Assembly: GCF_011761345.1 (NCBI RefSeq)
Contig: NZ_JAASRY010000001.1
Span: 1,116,001-1,180,000, forward strand
Origin: Thalassobacillus devorans
Lineage (GTDB): Bacteria; Bacillota; Bacilli; Bacillales; Halobacillaceae
DNA length: 64,000 nt
Reading direction: 5' to 3'
Part shown: piece by piece, positions 1-8,970 of the stretch
How the letters are laid out: each line of letters starts with the position of its first letter
Position numbering within the stretch: the first letter of the stretch is position 1
Made by a program: the position numbers and the translations under genes
Notes under the pieces: generated by a model
What the model was told of the DNA's origin: nothing
What the model saw: the letters and a program-made list of their open reading frames with translations, nothing else
Database searches by the model: none

Positions 1-223
1 ACTTCCTTTGAGAAAAGTAAATTTCACAAAAAGTGAGCCTACTTTTTTCGCATGTGAACTCTTGGAAGACAGCTTTCTACTGCTTTATACGGAAGTGACT
101 GATTTTGTGGAGTAGTATTAGAACTTTCTATTAATAAATTATAAAAATTTCCTATGTATCTATTGATAAACAAGTCCATCCTTGGGAACGTGAACAATAT
201 ACCTCAGTATATTAATCAGCAAG
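1..223. other. Non-coding or gene-tail sequence at window edge
   Basis: No complete gene is visible here. The first 36 bases are open in frame 1 and end in TGA, so they could be the 3' end of a gene lying outside the window, but there is too little to identify it. The hairpin that follows at 224-250 fits a transcript arriving from the left. Confidence 0.3.
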
Positions 224-258
224 CCCCTTGTTACCATTGGTATCAAGGGGTTATTTAT
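224..258 (+). terminator. Rho-independent terminator of an upstream gene
   Basis: The arms CCCCTTG (224-230) and CAAGGGG (244-250) pair, and the stem is extended by TACC/GGTA inside the loop. A T-rich stretch follows. It probably ends a transcript entering from outside the window. Confidence 0.6.
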
Positions 259-466
259 TAAAATAGATATATTAGTTATCTTTGGAAGAATGCTGATGGT
301 CCATAATTCGACCAAATTTATTTAAGGTTATGTCTGTGCAATCAATTAATGACTATTAAAATACCAAGGACAAAACAATCAAGACAGCAACAAAAATCGA
401 GTATTTAACCATAATGGGTTATTACTGGATTTTTTTAACTTAATTTTAAACGTAAGTCAAAATTTA

Positions 467-546
467 AACAACATTCAAAAAAATCCTTGCATAGTTTTTT
501 GAACGTTGTTAAAATATTAATCAGTTAAGAATTTTCAGATAACTGA
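467..546 (+). promoter_or_regulatory. Promoter/operator region of the first operon
   Basis: A near-perfect inverted repeat has 16-base arms at 467-482 and 495-510 with one mismatch. A sigma-A-like promoter lies across it: TTGCAT at 487-492, a 17-base gap, and TAAAAT at 510-515. The right arm therefore sits between -35 and -10, a classic repressor position. A second inverted repeat, TCAGTTA (521-527) and TAACTGA (540-546), lies in the early leader. The adjacent TetR-type gene is the obvious candidate ligand; that assignment is inference. Confidence 0.5.
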
Positions 547-640
547 CTTTTGTTTAAAAATTTAACACCGTTTATATTCCCTTGATTTCTGCAATGTGTT
601 GCACGTAATGAGAAGTTATTACAAAAAATAAGGTGATGAC

Positions 641-1225
641 ATGAAGCTATCAGAAAGAAAAGTTTTGAGGAAAAAAGAACAGATCCTTCTTTCTGCAATT
701 AACATAATCAATCAAAAAGGATACAGCGGTACGACAATGGAAGAAGTCGCCTCTGAGCTGTTAATGACAAAGGGTTCACTGTATTACTATTTTAAAAATA
801 AAAGTGATCTTATGTATCAATGTCACAATTTCGTATTATCTCAAGCTACAAAAGACTTGGAAAGCATTCTAGAGGATGGGGGTCCTGTAAAAGATGTCTT
901 AAAAAAAATGATAGAGACTCATATTACCTACGCTATTGATGAAAAGGAAACTTTTAATTTGATTATGGAGCCAAAAAGGTTTTTTAACGAAGAGCAATTG
1001 GAACTGGTATTGAAATTGAGAAACCATTATGAAGGTTTATTTGATGAAATCATCCAGCGTGGCATTGAAGTGGATGAATTTCACGCAGAGGAGCCTAAAA
1101 TTGCAAGAATGATTATCCTTGGTGCAATGAACTGGGTTCAGCAATGGTATCGTCCTGAAGGTAGGCTATCAAAGGAAGACTTAATCACTTTATATAGTGA
1201 TTACATATTAAAAATTCTTGAATGA
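641..1225 (+). CDS. TetR/AcrR-family transcriptional regulator
   Basis: A 194-residue one-domain-pair repressor. Residues about 12-58 form the TetR helix-turn-helix (GTTMEEVASELLMTKGSLYY followed by a YFKNK turn). The C-terminal half is helical and ends with a WVQQWYRPEGRLS segment, common in TetR regulators of fatty-acid and sterol catabolism such as KstR2 and FadR-like proteins. The ATG is preceded by an AAGGTGAT site. It is the first gene of the catabolic operon, 12 bases before the CoA ligase, and lies just after a palindrome-covered promoter, so autoregulation with an acyl-CoA as inducer is likely but not shown. Confidence 0.9.
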   Translation: MKLSERKVLRKKEQILLSAINIINQKGYSGTTMEEVASELLMTKGSLYYYFKNKSDLMYQCHNFVLSQATKDLESILEDGGPVKDVLKKMIETHITYAIDEKETFNLIMEPKRFFNEEQLELVLKLRNHYEGLFDEIIQRGIEVDEFHAEEPKIARMIILGAMNWVQQWYRPEGRLSKEDLITLYSDYILKILE

Positions 1226-1237
1226 AAGGAGCCGATT

Positions 1238-2842
1238 ATGAACATTCAAGAGATTGACTTATATGGTAGACCGAACGTTAAAGTTTTCGCAGACAGGCCG
1301 GAAAATATAAACAGCATCCTTTCTAAACATCTGGATACCCATGCTGATAAGAAGGCAATAGTAACAGAAGGTCATGCTTTGTCTTATAAGCAACTGGATA
1401 AAGATTCAACAGCAATGGCCGCCTATTTACAAAAAAACTGTAACGTAGAAAAAGGTGATAGAGTTGCGACACTTATCGGCAACCGTCATCATTTCCCAAT
1501 TGTACTCTTCGCTTGTATGAAGATTGGTGCAATTATGGTTCCTATTAACGTGAAATTGTCGGCAGATGAGGTTGAATATATTTTGGCTCATTCTGATATA
1601 AAAGTGATTATCAGTGAGGATAGATATTTTCACAAAATAGCAGAACTCAGACAACATACAGAGAAAATAATACCACCAGATGATCACCTCTTTATTATTG
1701 ATGGAACGAATTCTTTTGAAAAATTACTCACCCATGATTATCCACTAACTAAAGTTCAAGTCGATGAGTTAGACCCCGCATTTATTCTTTATACCTCAGG
1801 AACTACAGGAAGACCTAAGGGTGCTGTATTGACCCACATCAACATTATTCACAGTTTGATAAACTATCAAGTTACTTTCCAAACACATCAAGATATGAAA
1901 ACACTGATAGCCGTTCCAATGTTCCATGTGACCGGCCTTGTAGGACAACTTCTGCACCTCATTTACGTTGGGGGTACCGTCTACAGTATGGAGCGTTATC
2001 AAAATAGAAAATATATCGATTACATCTTAGAATATAAAATTAATTTTCTTTTTAACGTTCCCACGATTTTTATCATGATGTCGACAGAAGATAAGTTTTT
2101 AAATAATCAATTTGACTTTGTAACTAAGGTGGCATTCGGAGGATCGCCGATTTATCAGGAGACATTCAGCATGCTTAAGAAAGCGTTTCCAAACGCACAA
2201 TTGCATAATGCATATGGCGCTACAGAGACGACATCCCCGGCTACACTCATGCCAGTAAATTACCATGAATCAAAGGTTACCTCGGTCGGGTTGGCAGTGC
2301 CAGTTGCTGATATAAAAATAGTTAGGGAAGATGGAATGAACTGCAAGCCTGGAGAAGCGGGAGAAATGCAAATAAAGGGACCGATGGTAGTCAAAGAATA
2401 TTGGCGAAATCCTGAAGCTAATACAAGGAATTTCACTGATGGTTACTGGCATTCAGGTGATATAGGTTATATGGATGAAGATGGTTTTTTCTATATCAAA
2501 GATAGAAAAAAAGACATGATCAACCGTGGCGGTGAAAAGATATTTTCCATTGAGGTAGAAGATGTATTAAAAAGTCACGAACTAATTGATGAGGCGGCAG
2601 TAGTCGGAGTTCCAGATGAAGTCTTTGGGGAAAGAGTAAAAGCATTCATTGTCGGTTCAAGCATAAATGAAGCTTATATTGAGGAGATAAAACACTATTG
2701 CCACAGTCAATTAGCTAAATATAAAGTACCAGAAGTCTTTGAAATTATTGAGGAGCTACCTCGGAACTCATCAGGTAAAATTTTAAAAAATTCCTTAAAA
2801 GAAAGTGGAGGTAATGGATATGTTAAAAGAAATGTCAAATGA
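1238..2842 (+). CDS. AMP-binding acyl-CoA synthetase
   Basis: A 534-residue ANL-superfamily ligase that activates a carboxylic acid to its CoA thioester through an acyl-adenylate. The P-loop-like motif [12 protein letters not shown] is near residue 184. The hinge motif [14 protein letters not shown] is near residue 421, and the catalytic lysine motif SSGKILKN is near the C-terminus. An AAGGAG site precedes the ATG. As first enzyme of the operon it should prime the acid imported by the TRAP system, a role like LvaE in the levulinate pathway. Substrate chain length cannot be read from sequence. The gene end overlaps the next start. Confidence 0.9.
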   Translation: MNIQEIDLYGRPNVKVFADRPENINSILSKHLDTHADKKAIVTEGHALSYKQLDKDSTAMAAYLQKNCNVEKGDRVATLIGNRHHFPIVLFACMKIGAIMVPINVKLSADEVEYILAHSDIKVIISEDRYFHKIAELRQHTEKIIPPDDHLFIIDGTNSFEKLLTHDYPLTKVQVDELDPAFILYTSGTTGRPKGAVLTHINIIHSLINYQVTFQTHQDMKTLIAVPMFHVTGLVGQLLHLIYVGGTVYSMERYQNRKYIDYILEYKINFLFNVPTIFIMMSTEDKFLNNQFDFVTKVAFGGSPIYQETFSMLKKAFPNAQLHNAYGATETTSPATLMPVNYHESKVTSVGLAVPVADIKIVREDGMNCKPGEAGEMQIKGPMVVKEYWRNPEANTRNFTDGYWHSGDIGYMDEDGFFYIKDRKKDMINRGGEKIFSIEVEDVLKSHELIDEAAVVGVPDEVFGERVKAFIVGSSINEAYIEEIKHYCHSQLAKYKVPEVFEIIEELPRNSSGKILKNSLKESGGNGYVKRNVK

Positions 2843-4028
2843 TGCTAAACAGTTGCAAAATGAATTAGTAGAATTTATGGACAATTACATTTACCCGAAT
2901 GAAATAGAGGTAGAAAAGTTTCTAGAGGAAGCCGAAAATAGATGGGTGATCCCCCCGGTAATTGAAGAATTGAAGGATAAAGCAAAAGAAAAAGGGTTAT
3001 GGAACCTCTTTATCCCTAAAGAATATGAGTATAGTAAAGGCTTATCAAATTATGATTATGCCCATTTATGTGAAGTGATGGGGCGGTCATTGATTGCACC
3101 CGAAATATTCAACTGTAATGCACCTGATACAGGGAACATGGAAGTATTGATGAAATATGGAACGGACGCACAAAAGAAAAAGTGGCTAGAGCCACTAATG
3201 GAAGGGAAAATTCGGTCGGTATTTTCCATGACCGAGCCGCAAGTAGCATCTTCGGATGCAACAAATATTCAAGCCAGCATAGCTCGCGATGGTGATGAAT
3301 ACGTAATCAATGCCCGTAAATGGTGGTCTACCGGAGCACTGGATCCACGATGTGACATAGCAATAGTTATGGGTAAGACAGATCCAGATGCAGAACGTTA
3401 TAGACAACAATCTATGATTTTAGTTCCTTTCAATACTCCTGGAGTAGAAGTGAAGCGACATTTAAATGTGTTTGGTTATGATCACGCCCCCCAAGGTCAT
3501 GCGGAAATACATTATAATAACGTCCGCGTTCCTAAAGAAAATATTCTTTTAGGAGAAGGACGAGGGTTTGAAATCGCCCAGGGGCGCCTAGGACCAGGAA
3601 GAATCCATCATTGTATGCGTGCAATAGGGGCAGCAGAGCGAGCGTTAGAGCTCTTGATTAAACGAGCAAATGAACGGGAGGCATTCGGTTCTAAATTAGT
3701 CGAAAAAGATACGTTAAGACAAATGATAGCAGAGAGCCGTATCGAGATCGAACAAGCCCGATTACTCACACTACAAGCTGCAAACAAAATTGACCAGGAG
3801 GGCGCAAAAGCTGCTAGGAAAGAAATAGCTATGATCAAGGTAGCTGCACCACGAGTCTCCTTGAATGTTATTGATAGAGCAATTGAAGTCTTTGGCGGGG
3901 CGGGAGTTTCTCAAGACACTCCATTAGCTGAACATTATGCGAACGCAAGGACATTAAGAATAGTTGATGGGCCAGACCAAGTGCATTTAAGGGATATTGC
4001 AAAACTCGAAATTCGAGAACAATTATAA
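2820..4028 (+). CDS. Acyl-CoA dehydrogenase, ACAD10/11 type
   Basis: A flavoprotein of about 402 residues. A GGAGGT site at 2807-2812 best serves the ATG at 2820, although GTG 2805 and ATG 2814 are also in frame. The central stretch ([20 protein letters not shown], then VMGKTDPDA) and the C-terminal [20 protein letters not shown] segment match the ACAD10/ACAD11/LvaC group rather than ordinary medium-chain dehydrogenases. In that group the enzyme works with an APH-like kinase: the 4-hydroxyacyl-CoA is phosphorylated, then phosphate is eliminated and the product becomes a 3-hydroxyacyl-CoA. The matching kinase is encoded at 10528-11568 in the same operon. The family call is firm, the reaction inferred. 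Confidence 0.87.
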   Translation: MLKEMSNDAKQLQNELVEFMDNYIYPNEIEVEKFLEEAENRWVIPPVIEELKDKAKEKGLWNLFIPKEYEYSKGLSNYDYAHLCEVMGRSLIAPEIFNCNAPDTGNMEVLMKYGTDAQKKKWLEPLMEGKIRSVFSMTEPQVASSDATNIQASIARDGDEYVINARKWWSTGALDPRCDIAIVMGKTDPDAERYRQQSMILVPFNTPGVEVKRHLNVFGYDHAPQGHAEIHYNNVRVPKENILLGEGRGFEIAQGRLGPGRIHHCMRAIGAAERALELLIKRANEREAFGSKLVEKDTLRQMIAESRIEIEQARLLTLQAANKIDQEGAKAARKEIAMIKVAAPRVSLNVIDRAIEVFGGAGVSQDTPLAEHYANARTLRIVDGPDQVHLRDIAKLEIREQL

Positions 4029-4053
4029 ATTCTACAGATTGTGAGGTGGTAGC

Positions 4054-5034
4054 GTGAGGACTTGGGTTGTAACAGAATTAGGAGACCCGGAACACGCTCT
4101 TAATATAATAGAATCCCCAGTGGATAGTCCAGGTGAAAATGAGGTTCAAATAAAAGTAGAGGCATTCTCGTTGAACTTTTTTGATATTCTTCAGTGCCAG
4201 GGCAAATACCAGGAACGACCAGAGCTACCGTTTACACCCGGCGCTGAAATTGCTGGGACAATTACTGAGACTGGCCGAGACGTAGATTTGAAAGTTGGCG
4301 ATCGTGTCCTGGCAACTCCACTTCTTCCAAATGGAGGTTTCGCGGAAAAAATTAACGTACATAAGGAAAACGTATTTCTAGTTCCTGATGAGATGTCATT
4401 CAATGAAGCAGCCGCGATGTTTATCACATACCAAACAGCTTACTATGCTTTAAAAGACAGAGCATTATTAAAAGCAGGTGAAACTGTCTTGGTTCATGCC
4501 GGATCTGGCGGGGTAGGGTCTGCAGCTATTCAGATTGCTAAGGCGATGGAAGCTAAAGTAATTGCGACAGCAGGAAGCGATGAGAAAACGGAAATTTGTA
4601 AACAACTTGGAGCAGATGTAGTGATAAATTATCGTGAAGAAGATTTTGTGAAGGTTGTGAAAGAACATAGCGACAAGGGTGGGGCTGATGTCATTTTTGA
4701 TCCTGTAGGAGGCGATGTCTTACACAAATCTCGCAAGTGCATCGGTTTTGCAGGACGCCTTCTCTTAATCGGCTTTGCAGGAGGAGACATTCCCGAAGTA
4801 CCGGCCAACCACCCCTTGATTAAAAATTACTCTATTGTTGGTGTGCATTTCGGCTACTTTAGAAAGCTTTTTCCTGAGTTAGTAGTAGAAGCACATCAGG
4901 ATCTTATGGAACTTTACCAAAAAGGGAAAATCAAACCGTTAATATACCATGAATATACATTTAATGAGGTTATCAACGCGCTTGAGCAATTAGCGGATCG
5001 AAAAACATGGGGGAAATTGATAGTTACTCCGTAG
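4054..5034 (+). CDS. NADPH:quinone oxidoreductase-like MDR enzyme
   Basis: A 326-residue medium-chain dehydrogenase/reductase without zinc ligands. The N-terminal GroES-like domain contains the ELPFTPGAEIAGTI segment. The Rossmann fold begins with VLVHAGSGGVGSAAIQIAK near residue 146, where NADPH binds. Such enzymes reduce quinones or the double bond of enoyl thioesters or enones. The start is a GTG behind a GAGGTGG site. It lies between the acyl-CoA dehydrogenase and a crotonase, so an enoyl reduction within the same pathway is plausible, but the substrate is unknown. Confidence 0.83.
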   Translation: MRTWVVTELGDPEHALNIIESPVDSPGENEVQIKVEAFSLNFFDILQCQGKYQERPELPFTPGAEIAGTITETGRDVDLKVGDRVLATPLLPNGGFAEKINVHKENVFLVPDEMSFNEAAAMFITYQTAYYALKDRALLKAGETVLVHAGSGGVGSAAIQIAKAMEAKVIATAGSDEKTEICKQLGADVVINYREEDFVKVVKEHSDKGGADVIFDPVGGDVLHKSRKCIGFAGRLLLIGFAGGDIPEVPANHPLIKNYSIVGVHFGYFRKLFPELVVEAHQDLMELYQKGKIKPLIYHEYTFNEVINALEQLADRKTWGKLIVTP

Positions 5035-5061
5035 ACTTTTAAAAGAATGGGGAGGAATTCC

Positions 5062-5838
5062 ATGAATGATTTAGTCAGTATTCATGTGGATGGTCACAAA
5101 GGCTGGTTGACTATGAATCGACCAGACAAGTTAAATGCATTATCGCGAGAATTAGTAGCAGAAATGAAAAATGGTCTAGACCAATTATCTGAAAATGAAA
5201 ATGTCAAGGTTATTGTGCTAAGCGGCGAGGGCAAATCCTTTTGTGCAGGAGGTGATATCGCCTCTATGAATGACATTGCTTCAAGCTCTGAAGCGGCAAA
5301 ATGGGTCGAGTATGTTTCCAGCCTCTCTAGAAAAATATTAGAAATCGATAAGTATGTTGTAGCAGCTATACATGGGTACGCTGCGGGAGCCGGTTTTAGC
5401 TTGGCATTAGCATGTGATTTTATCATAGCAAAAAAGGATGCAAAATTTGCGTTGAGCTTTTCGAATATTGGGTTGATTCCGGATCTGGGATTGATCAGAT
5501 CACTTTCAGAACGTGTGCCATCTCCAATAGCAAAGGAATGGATATCATCAAGCAAGATTGTGACAGCTGTGGAAGCTCATGAACAAGGTATTGTTAACCG
5601 TTTGACTGAGGGTAGTTTGTATGATGAAGTAACTGATTTTACTAAATTTATAGAAGAGGGTCCAAACGTAGTTAACAAATATGTTAAATTTCTTATCAAC
5701 CATATAGATGATGCTTCACTTGATAACTATTTTATGACTGAAAACATCATTCAGACAACTTTGCTGCAGACCTATGATCATAAGGAAGGTGTTCAAGCAT
5801 TCTTTGAAAAAAGAAAGCCTCATTTCCAGGGAAGATAA
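5062..5838 (+). CDS. Crotonase-family protein lacking both catalytic glutamates
   Basis: A 258-residue enoyl-CoA hydratase/isomerase-fold protein. The start is ATG 5062, five bases after GGAGGA; an upstream in-frame ATG at 5047 has no site. The oxyanion-hole segments FCAGGDIASM and HGYAAGAGFSLALACDF are present. Where hydratases carry glutamates (GGGLE and GLPETGLG in the paralogue at 9713), this protein has GAGFS and FSNIGLIPD. It is therefore unlikely to be a standard hydratase and may be an isomerase, thioesterase or other crotonase. It is the last enzyme before the TRAP transporter. Confidence 0.85.
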   Translation: MNDLVSIHVDGHKGWLTMNRPDKLNALSRELVAEMKNGLDQLSENENVKVIVLSGEGKSFCAGGDIASMNDIASSSEAAKWVEYVSSLSRKILEIDKYVVAAIHGYAAGAGFSLALACDFIIAKKDAKFALSFSNIGLIPDLGLIRSLSERVPSPIAKEWISSSKIVTAVEAHEQGIVNRLTEGSLYDEVTDFTKFIEEGPNVVNKYVKFLINHIDDASLDNYFMTENIIQTTLLQTYDHKEGVQAFFEKRKPHFQGR

Positions 5839-5891
5839 TTTTTTTAGTAATAATTTTGTGAAAATTCATAAAAAACAAGGAGGGAAAAATA

Positions 5892-6998
5892 TTGAGAAAA
5901 TTAAATTGGTTACCTATTGTGTTCAGCTTAGTGCTTGTATTAGCGGCTTGTGGTGGAGATGAAAAAGCAGGCGGGGAAAGTAGTGATGAAACCATAACTT
6001 TACGTGCTGCAACTGGGTTGAGTGCTCAGCATGGTTGGTGGTCAGATACCATGGTTCCGTGGATGGAAAAAGTAGAGGAACTTACAGATGGACAAGTCCA
6101 ATTTGAAACATATACTGGTGGCGAATTGGTTTCTGTACCGGATGAAGGTGACGCCGTATTGAATGGCACTGTTGATATAGCCTTGGTATTACCCATTTAT
6201 CAACCGGACCAATTTCCAATGGCCGAAGTGACAATGCTTCCCCTTGCTCACTCAGATACCCTTATCGGCTCCAATGCTTGGAAAGCATTACTCAACAGTG
6301 ATGTCGAGTTAAAGGATGGTCAAACTTACCAAGAAATGATGTTCACCGATTTCAAAGTATTTCCTGTTTCTACGACTCAGGAATATTCCATTTCAACAAC
6401 AGGAAAAGAATTTGACTCTGTAAGTGATGTAAAGGGTACCTCACTTCGTACACCTTCCAGAATTCATGAAGTGTATTCCGATAACGTCGGAATCAACAGT
6501 GTAACTATGCCGGCTGTAGAAATGTACGATGCATTGAGTAGAGGTTCTTTTGAAGGAAGTTATTATAGCATTGCCGACTGGTCCGGTTATGGATTCCAGG
6601 ATTTATTCCGTTACACATTGACTGGTATCAATTTTGGTCACTTCAACTCATTCATCGGAATGAGTCAGCAGAAGTGGGAAGATATGCCTGAAAATGTCCA
6701 AGAAGCTATGGAACAAGCAAATGAAGAAGTGTTCAAACCTGGGGCAGAAGAGTGGATCAACCGTTCTGAAGAGCTGATCGAACAAAATAAAGAGGACGGC
6801 GGGAAGTTTGTTGAATTTTCTTCACTCGATCAGGAAGTACAGGAAGTCTTTACTACAGGTATTGAGGATACATGGATGAATTATGCCAACATGTTGGAGG
6901 AACAAGGACTACCTGGAAATAAACTCATTAAGCTTTGGCGTGATTTGATTGTGGAAGAAGGCGGCGATGTACCTGATGGATTGAAGAACATAGAGTAG
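5892..6998 (+). CDS. dctP: TRAP transporter solute-binding lipoprotein (DctP family)
   Basis: A 368-residue extracellular receptor. It has a lipoprotein signal with the lipobox LAAC and the lipid-bearing cysteine near residue 20, followed by an acidic GGDEKAGGESSDE linker. The DctP body follows, with the TGLSAQHGWWSDTMVPWMEK opening and a SLRTPSR segment that carries the arginine normally pairing with the substrate carboxylate. The start is TTG behind AAGGAGG. It delivers a carboxylate to the DctM/DctQ permease encoded next. Gene order here is P-M-Q rather than the common P-Q-M. A hairpin follows the gene. Confidence 0.92.
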   Translation: MRKLNWLPIVFSLVLVLAACGGDEKAGGESSDETITLRAATGLSAQHGWWSDTMVPWMEKVEELTDGQVQFETYTGGELVSVPDEGDAVLNGTVDIALVLPIYQPDQFPMAEVTMLPLAHSDTLIGSNAWKALLNSDVELKDGQTYQEMMFTDFKVFPVSTTQEYSISTTGKEFDSVSDVKGTSLRTPSRIHEVYSDNVGINSVTMPAVEMYDALSRGSFEGSYYSIADWSGYGFQDLFRYTLTGINFGHFNSFIGMSQQKWEDMPENVQEAMEQANEEVFKPGAEEWINRSEELIEQNKEDGGKFVEFSSLDQEVQEVFTTGIEDTWMNYANMLEEQGLPGNKLIKLWRDLIVEEGGDVPDGLKNIE

Positions 6999-7013
6999 AA
7001 ACTACCTATAATT

Positions 7014-7047
7014 CTTGCCTCATTTTATAAAAATGGAATGGGGCAAG
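7014..7047 (+). terminator. Intra-operon hairpin after dctP
   Basis: CTTGCC (7014-7019) pairs with GGGCAAG (7041-7047), with an inner CATTTT/AAAATG pairing. No long T-tract follows. Between a receptor gene and its permease genes such a hairpin usually stabilises the upstream message or partly terminates, which raises the receptor:permease ratio. Confidence 0.5.
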
Positions 7048-7090
7048 TAAAATACATAGTTGATTGGAAAGATTAAGGAGTGATAGTTTC

Positions 7091-8416
7091 ATGGATAACG
7101 TCACCATTATTATTATCATATTGGCAATGGTAATATTACTCTTGCTTACAGGACTATATATTCACTCTGTTTTATTCGCCACAGGAATTATCGGTCTGAT
7201 TTTATTAGAGGGATTCAGCTTTCTGCCGGGGCTTTTAGGGAATGAACCGTTCGATAGAGTCGCAAGTTATACACTAACAACTATTCCACTGTTTGTTCTT
7301 ATGGCACAATTCATACTCCAATCTGGAATAGTAAAAGATTTATTTTATATCGTTCATAAGGTGGCAAAAGGAAAAAACAGTGTCCTCGGAATCTTGACAA
7401 TATCTATCGGTGGATTGTTGGGAGCAGTATCTGGTTCAGGCACAGCCACTTCAGCCTCTTTAGGGCAAGTCGCTATTCCTGAATTACGTAAACACAGGTA
7501 TAGTTCCCGATTAGCGGGCGCTATCGCAGCAGCGGGAGGGTCCTTATCTGGTATCATCCCTCCTAGTATTATCCTTATCCTTTATGGAGTGGCTACAGAA
7601 ACGCCTGTAGGACAGTTATTCATTGGTGCTCTCATTCCAGGTGTGTTAGTGATGATTGTGTTCATAGCCATAATGCTAATCTACTATCGAATGGAACAAA
7701 AAGAAACATACGAAGAAGCTGATAAGGATTCATTGATACAACAGAGTGATAAGGTAACTTTCATCCGGTTATTTGTAGTAAGTCTTGCTGCATCAATCAT
7801 TGTATTAATCATCTTTGTCGGAATTTATGCAGGAATTTTCACCCCAACAGAAGCAGGTGCTGTAGGAGCTTTTGTCGGCTTCTTAGCTGCTCTATGCTTA
7901 GGGAAGGTCAACTTTGAGTTTCTAAAAGTATCACTAGTAGAAACTCTAAAGCTTACGGGCATGGTAATGTTGATCATGATCGGGGCTCAGATCTTCGGTC
8001 GATTCGTATCGTTATCTATGCTGCCGAGACAGTTGATTGCTATGTTGGATCCAATCATGGGAATGCCTGCATTGGTATTAATTGTCATATCTCTCGTTCT
8101 CTTCGTTATGTTCATGTTTATCGAAGGTGCAGCTGTGATTCTGATGTCCATCCCAGTATTATTGCCAATAATCACAGAATTACAGATCGACCTGTTATGG
8201 TTTGGAGTTTTCGTTGGGGTTATTTGTACTATTGGCTTGATTACTCCCCCAGTCGGTCTAAGTGTCTATGCGGTCGCTGGTGTCAGTGGCATTAAGTCTG
8301 ACGCCATATTTAGAGTAGGAATGGCTTTTGCAATTGCGGCACTTGTTATTGTATGCGGTACCATGATTGCTTTTCCAGAAATCGCAACATTTTTACCGGA
8401 TTCGATGAGTCAATAA
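7091..8416 (+). CDS. dctM: TRAP transporter large permease subunit (DctM family)
   Basis: A 441-residue polytopic membrane protein with about a dozen hydrophobic helices. The start is ATG 7091, ten bases after AAGGAG; an in-frame GTG/TTG-type extension to 7064 adds a poor MERLRSDSF lead. Family marks are the GAVSGSGTATSASLGQVAIP segment near residue 120, the following GGSLSGIIPPS, and GLITPPVGLSVYAVAG near the C-terminus. It forms the sodium-driven channel with DctQ. The DctQ gene follows 17 bases later. Confidence 0.92.
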   Translation: MDNVTIIIIILAMVILLLLTGLYIHSVLFATGIIGLILLEGFSFLPGLLGNEPFDRVASYTLTTIPLFVLMAQFILQSGIVKDLFYIVHKVAKGKNSVLGILTISIGGLLGAVSGSGTATSASLGQVAIPELRKHRYSSRLAGAIAAAGGSLSGIIPPSIILILYGVATETPVGQLFIGALIPGVLVMIVFIAIMLIYYRMEQKETYEEADKDSLIQQSDKVTFIRLFVVSLAASIIVLIIFVGIYAGIFTPTEAGAVGAFVGFLAALCLGKVNFEFLKVSLVETLKLTGMVMLIMIGAQIFGRFVSLSMLPRQLIAMLDPIMGMPALVLIVISLVLFVMFMFIEGAAVILMSIPVLLPIITELQIDLLWFGVFVGVICTIGLITPPVGLSVYAVAGVSGIKSDAIFRVGMAFAIAALVIVCGTMIAFPEIATFLPDSMSQ

Positions 8417-8433
8417 ATGAAGGAGTGAGCGGA

Positions 8434-8958
8434 GTGAGAAGCGCTTTGAAAATTTATCGCGTCTTCGAGTGGATCAAGCTGATCGGTATTTGGATCAGTG
8501 GAATCAGTTTATTTGGAATGATGATGTTCATAGTCGTAGACGTTGTTTTAAGAAATGTACTTTCTGATTCCATCAACGGAGGATTTGAGTTCGTGCAGAA
8601 TTATTTCATGCCATTGGCTGTTTTCCCGGCGTTAGCTTATGTCTATTCATCCGGTGTATTGCCTCGGATGGATCTGGTTCTCGATAAATTCAGTGTTCCT
8701 ATTAAGAGAATACTGATTTTCATAATGGTTTTGCTTGAAATTTTCATATTAGGTTTGATTGTCCAATTCACATGGGAGTACGCAGTGTCAGGATTAGAGA
8801 GGGAAATGTCATTTCCAGCGGCGGGCAGTCTTTACCCATTATATCCATTATTCTTCTTGATTCCATTATCATTCGCTTTGATTATTGTAGAAAATTTATT
8901 TATTTTGTTCCGAAATATCATCGAAAGAAAGCCTTCCTTTTTGTTTAAGGAAAAATAA
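8434..8958 (+). CDS. dctQ: TRAP transporter small permease subunit (DctQ family)
   Basis: A 174-residue protein with four predicted membrane helices. The start is GTG 8434, eight bases after AGGAG; GTG 8425 and an in-frame ATG inside dctM are less likely. The FGMMMFIVVDVVLRNVL helix and the conserved middle segment EFVQNYFMPLAVFPALAY are typical of DctQ. It pairs with DctM in the membrane. It follows rather than precedes the large subunit gene. Confidence 0.88.
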   Translation: MRSALKIYRVFEWIKLIGIWISGISLFGMMMFIVVDVVLRNVLSDSINGGFEFVQNYFMPLAVFPALAYVYSSGVLPRMDLVLDKFSVPIKRILIFIMVLLEIFILGLIVQFTWEYAVSGLEREMSFPAAGSLYPLYPLFFLIPLSFALIIVENLFILFRNIIERKPSFLFKEK

Positions 8959-8970
8959 GGAGACTAGAGG

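Noticed and set aside
5094-5555. A 153-codon minus-strand frame inside the crotonase gene
   Set aside because: Antisense shadow; the plus-strand crotonase motifs are unambiguous.
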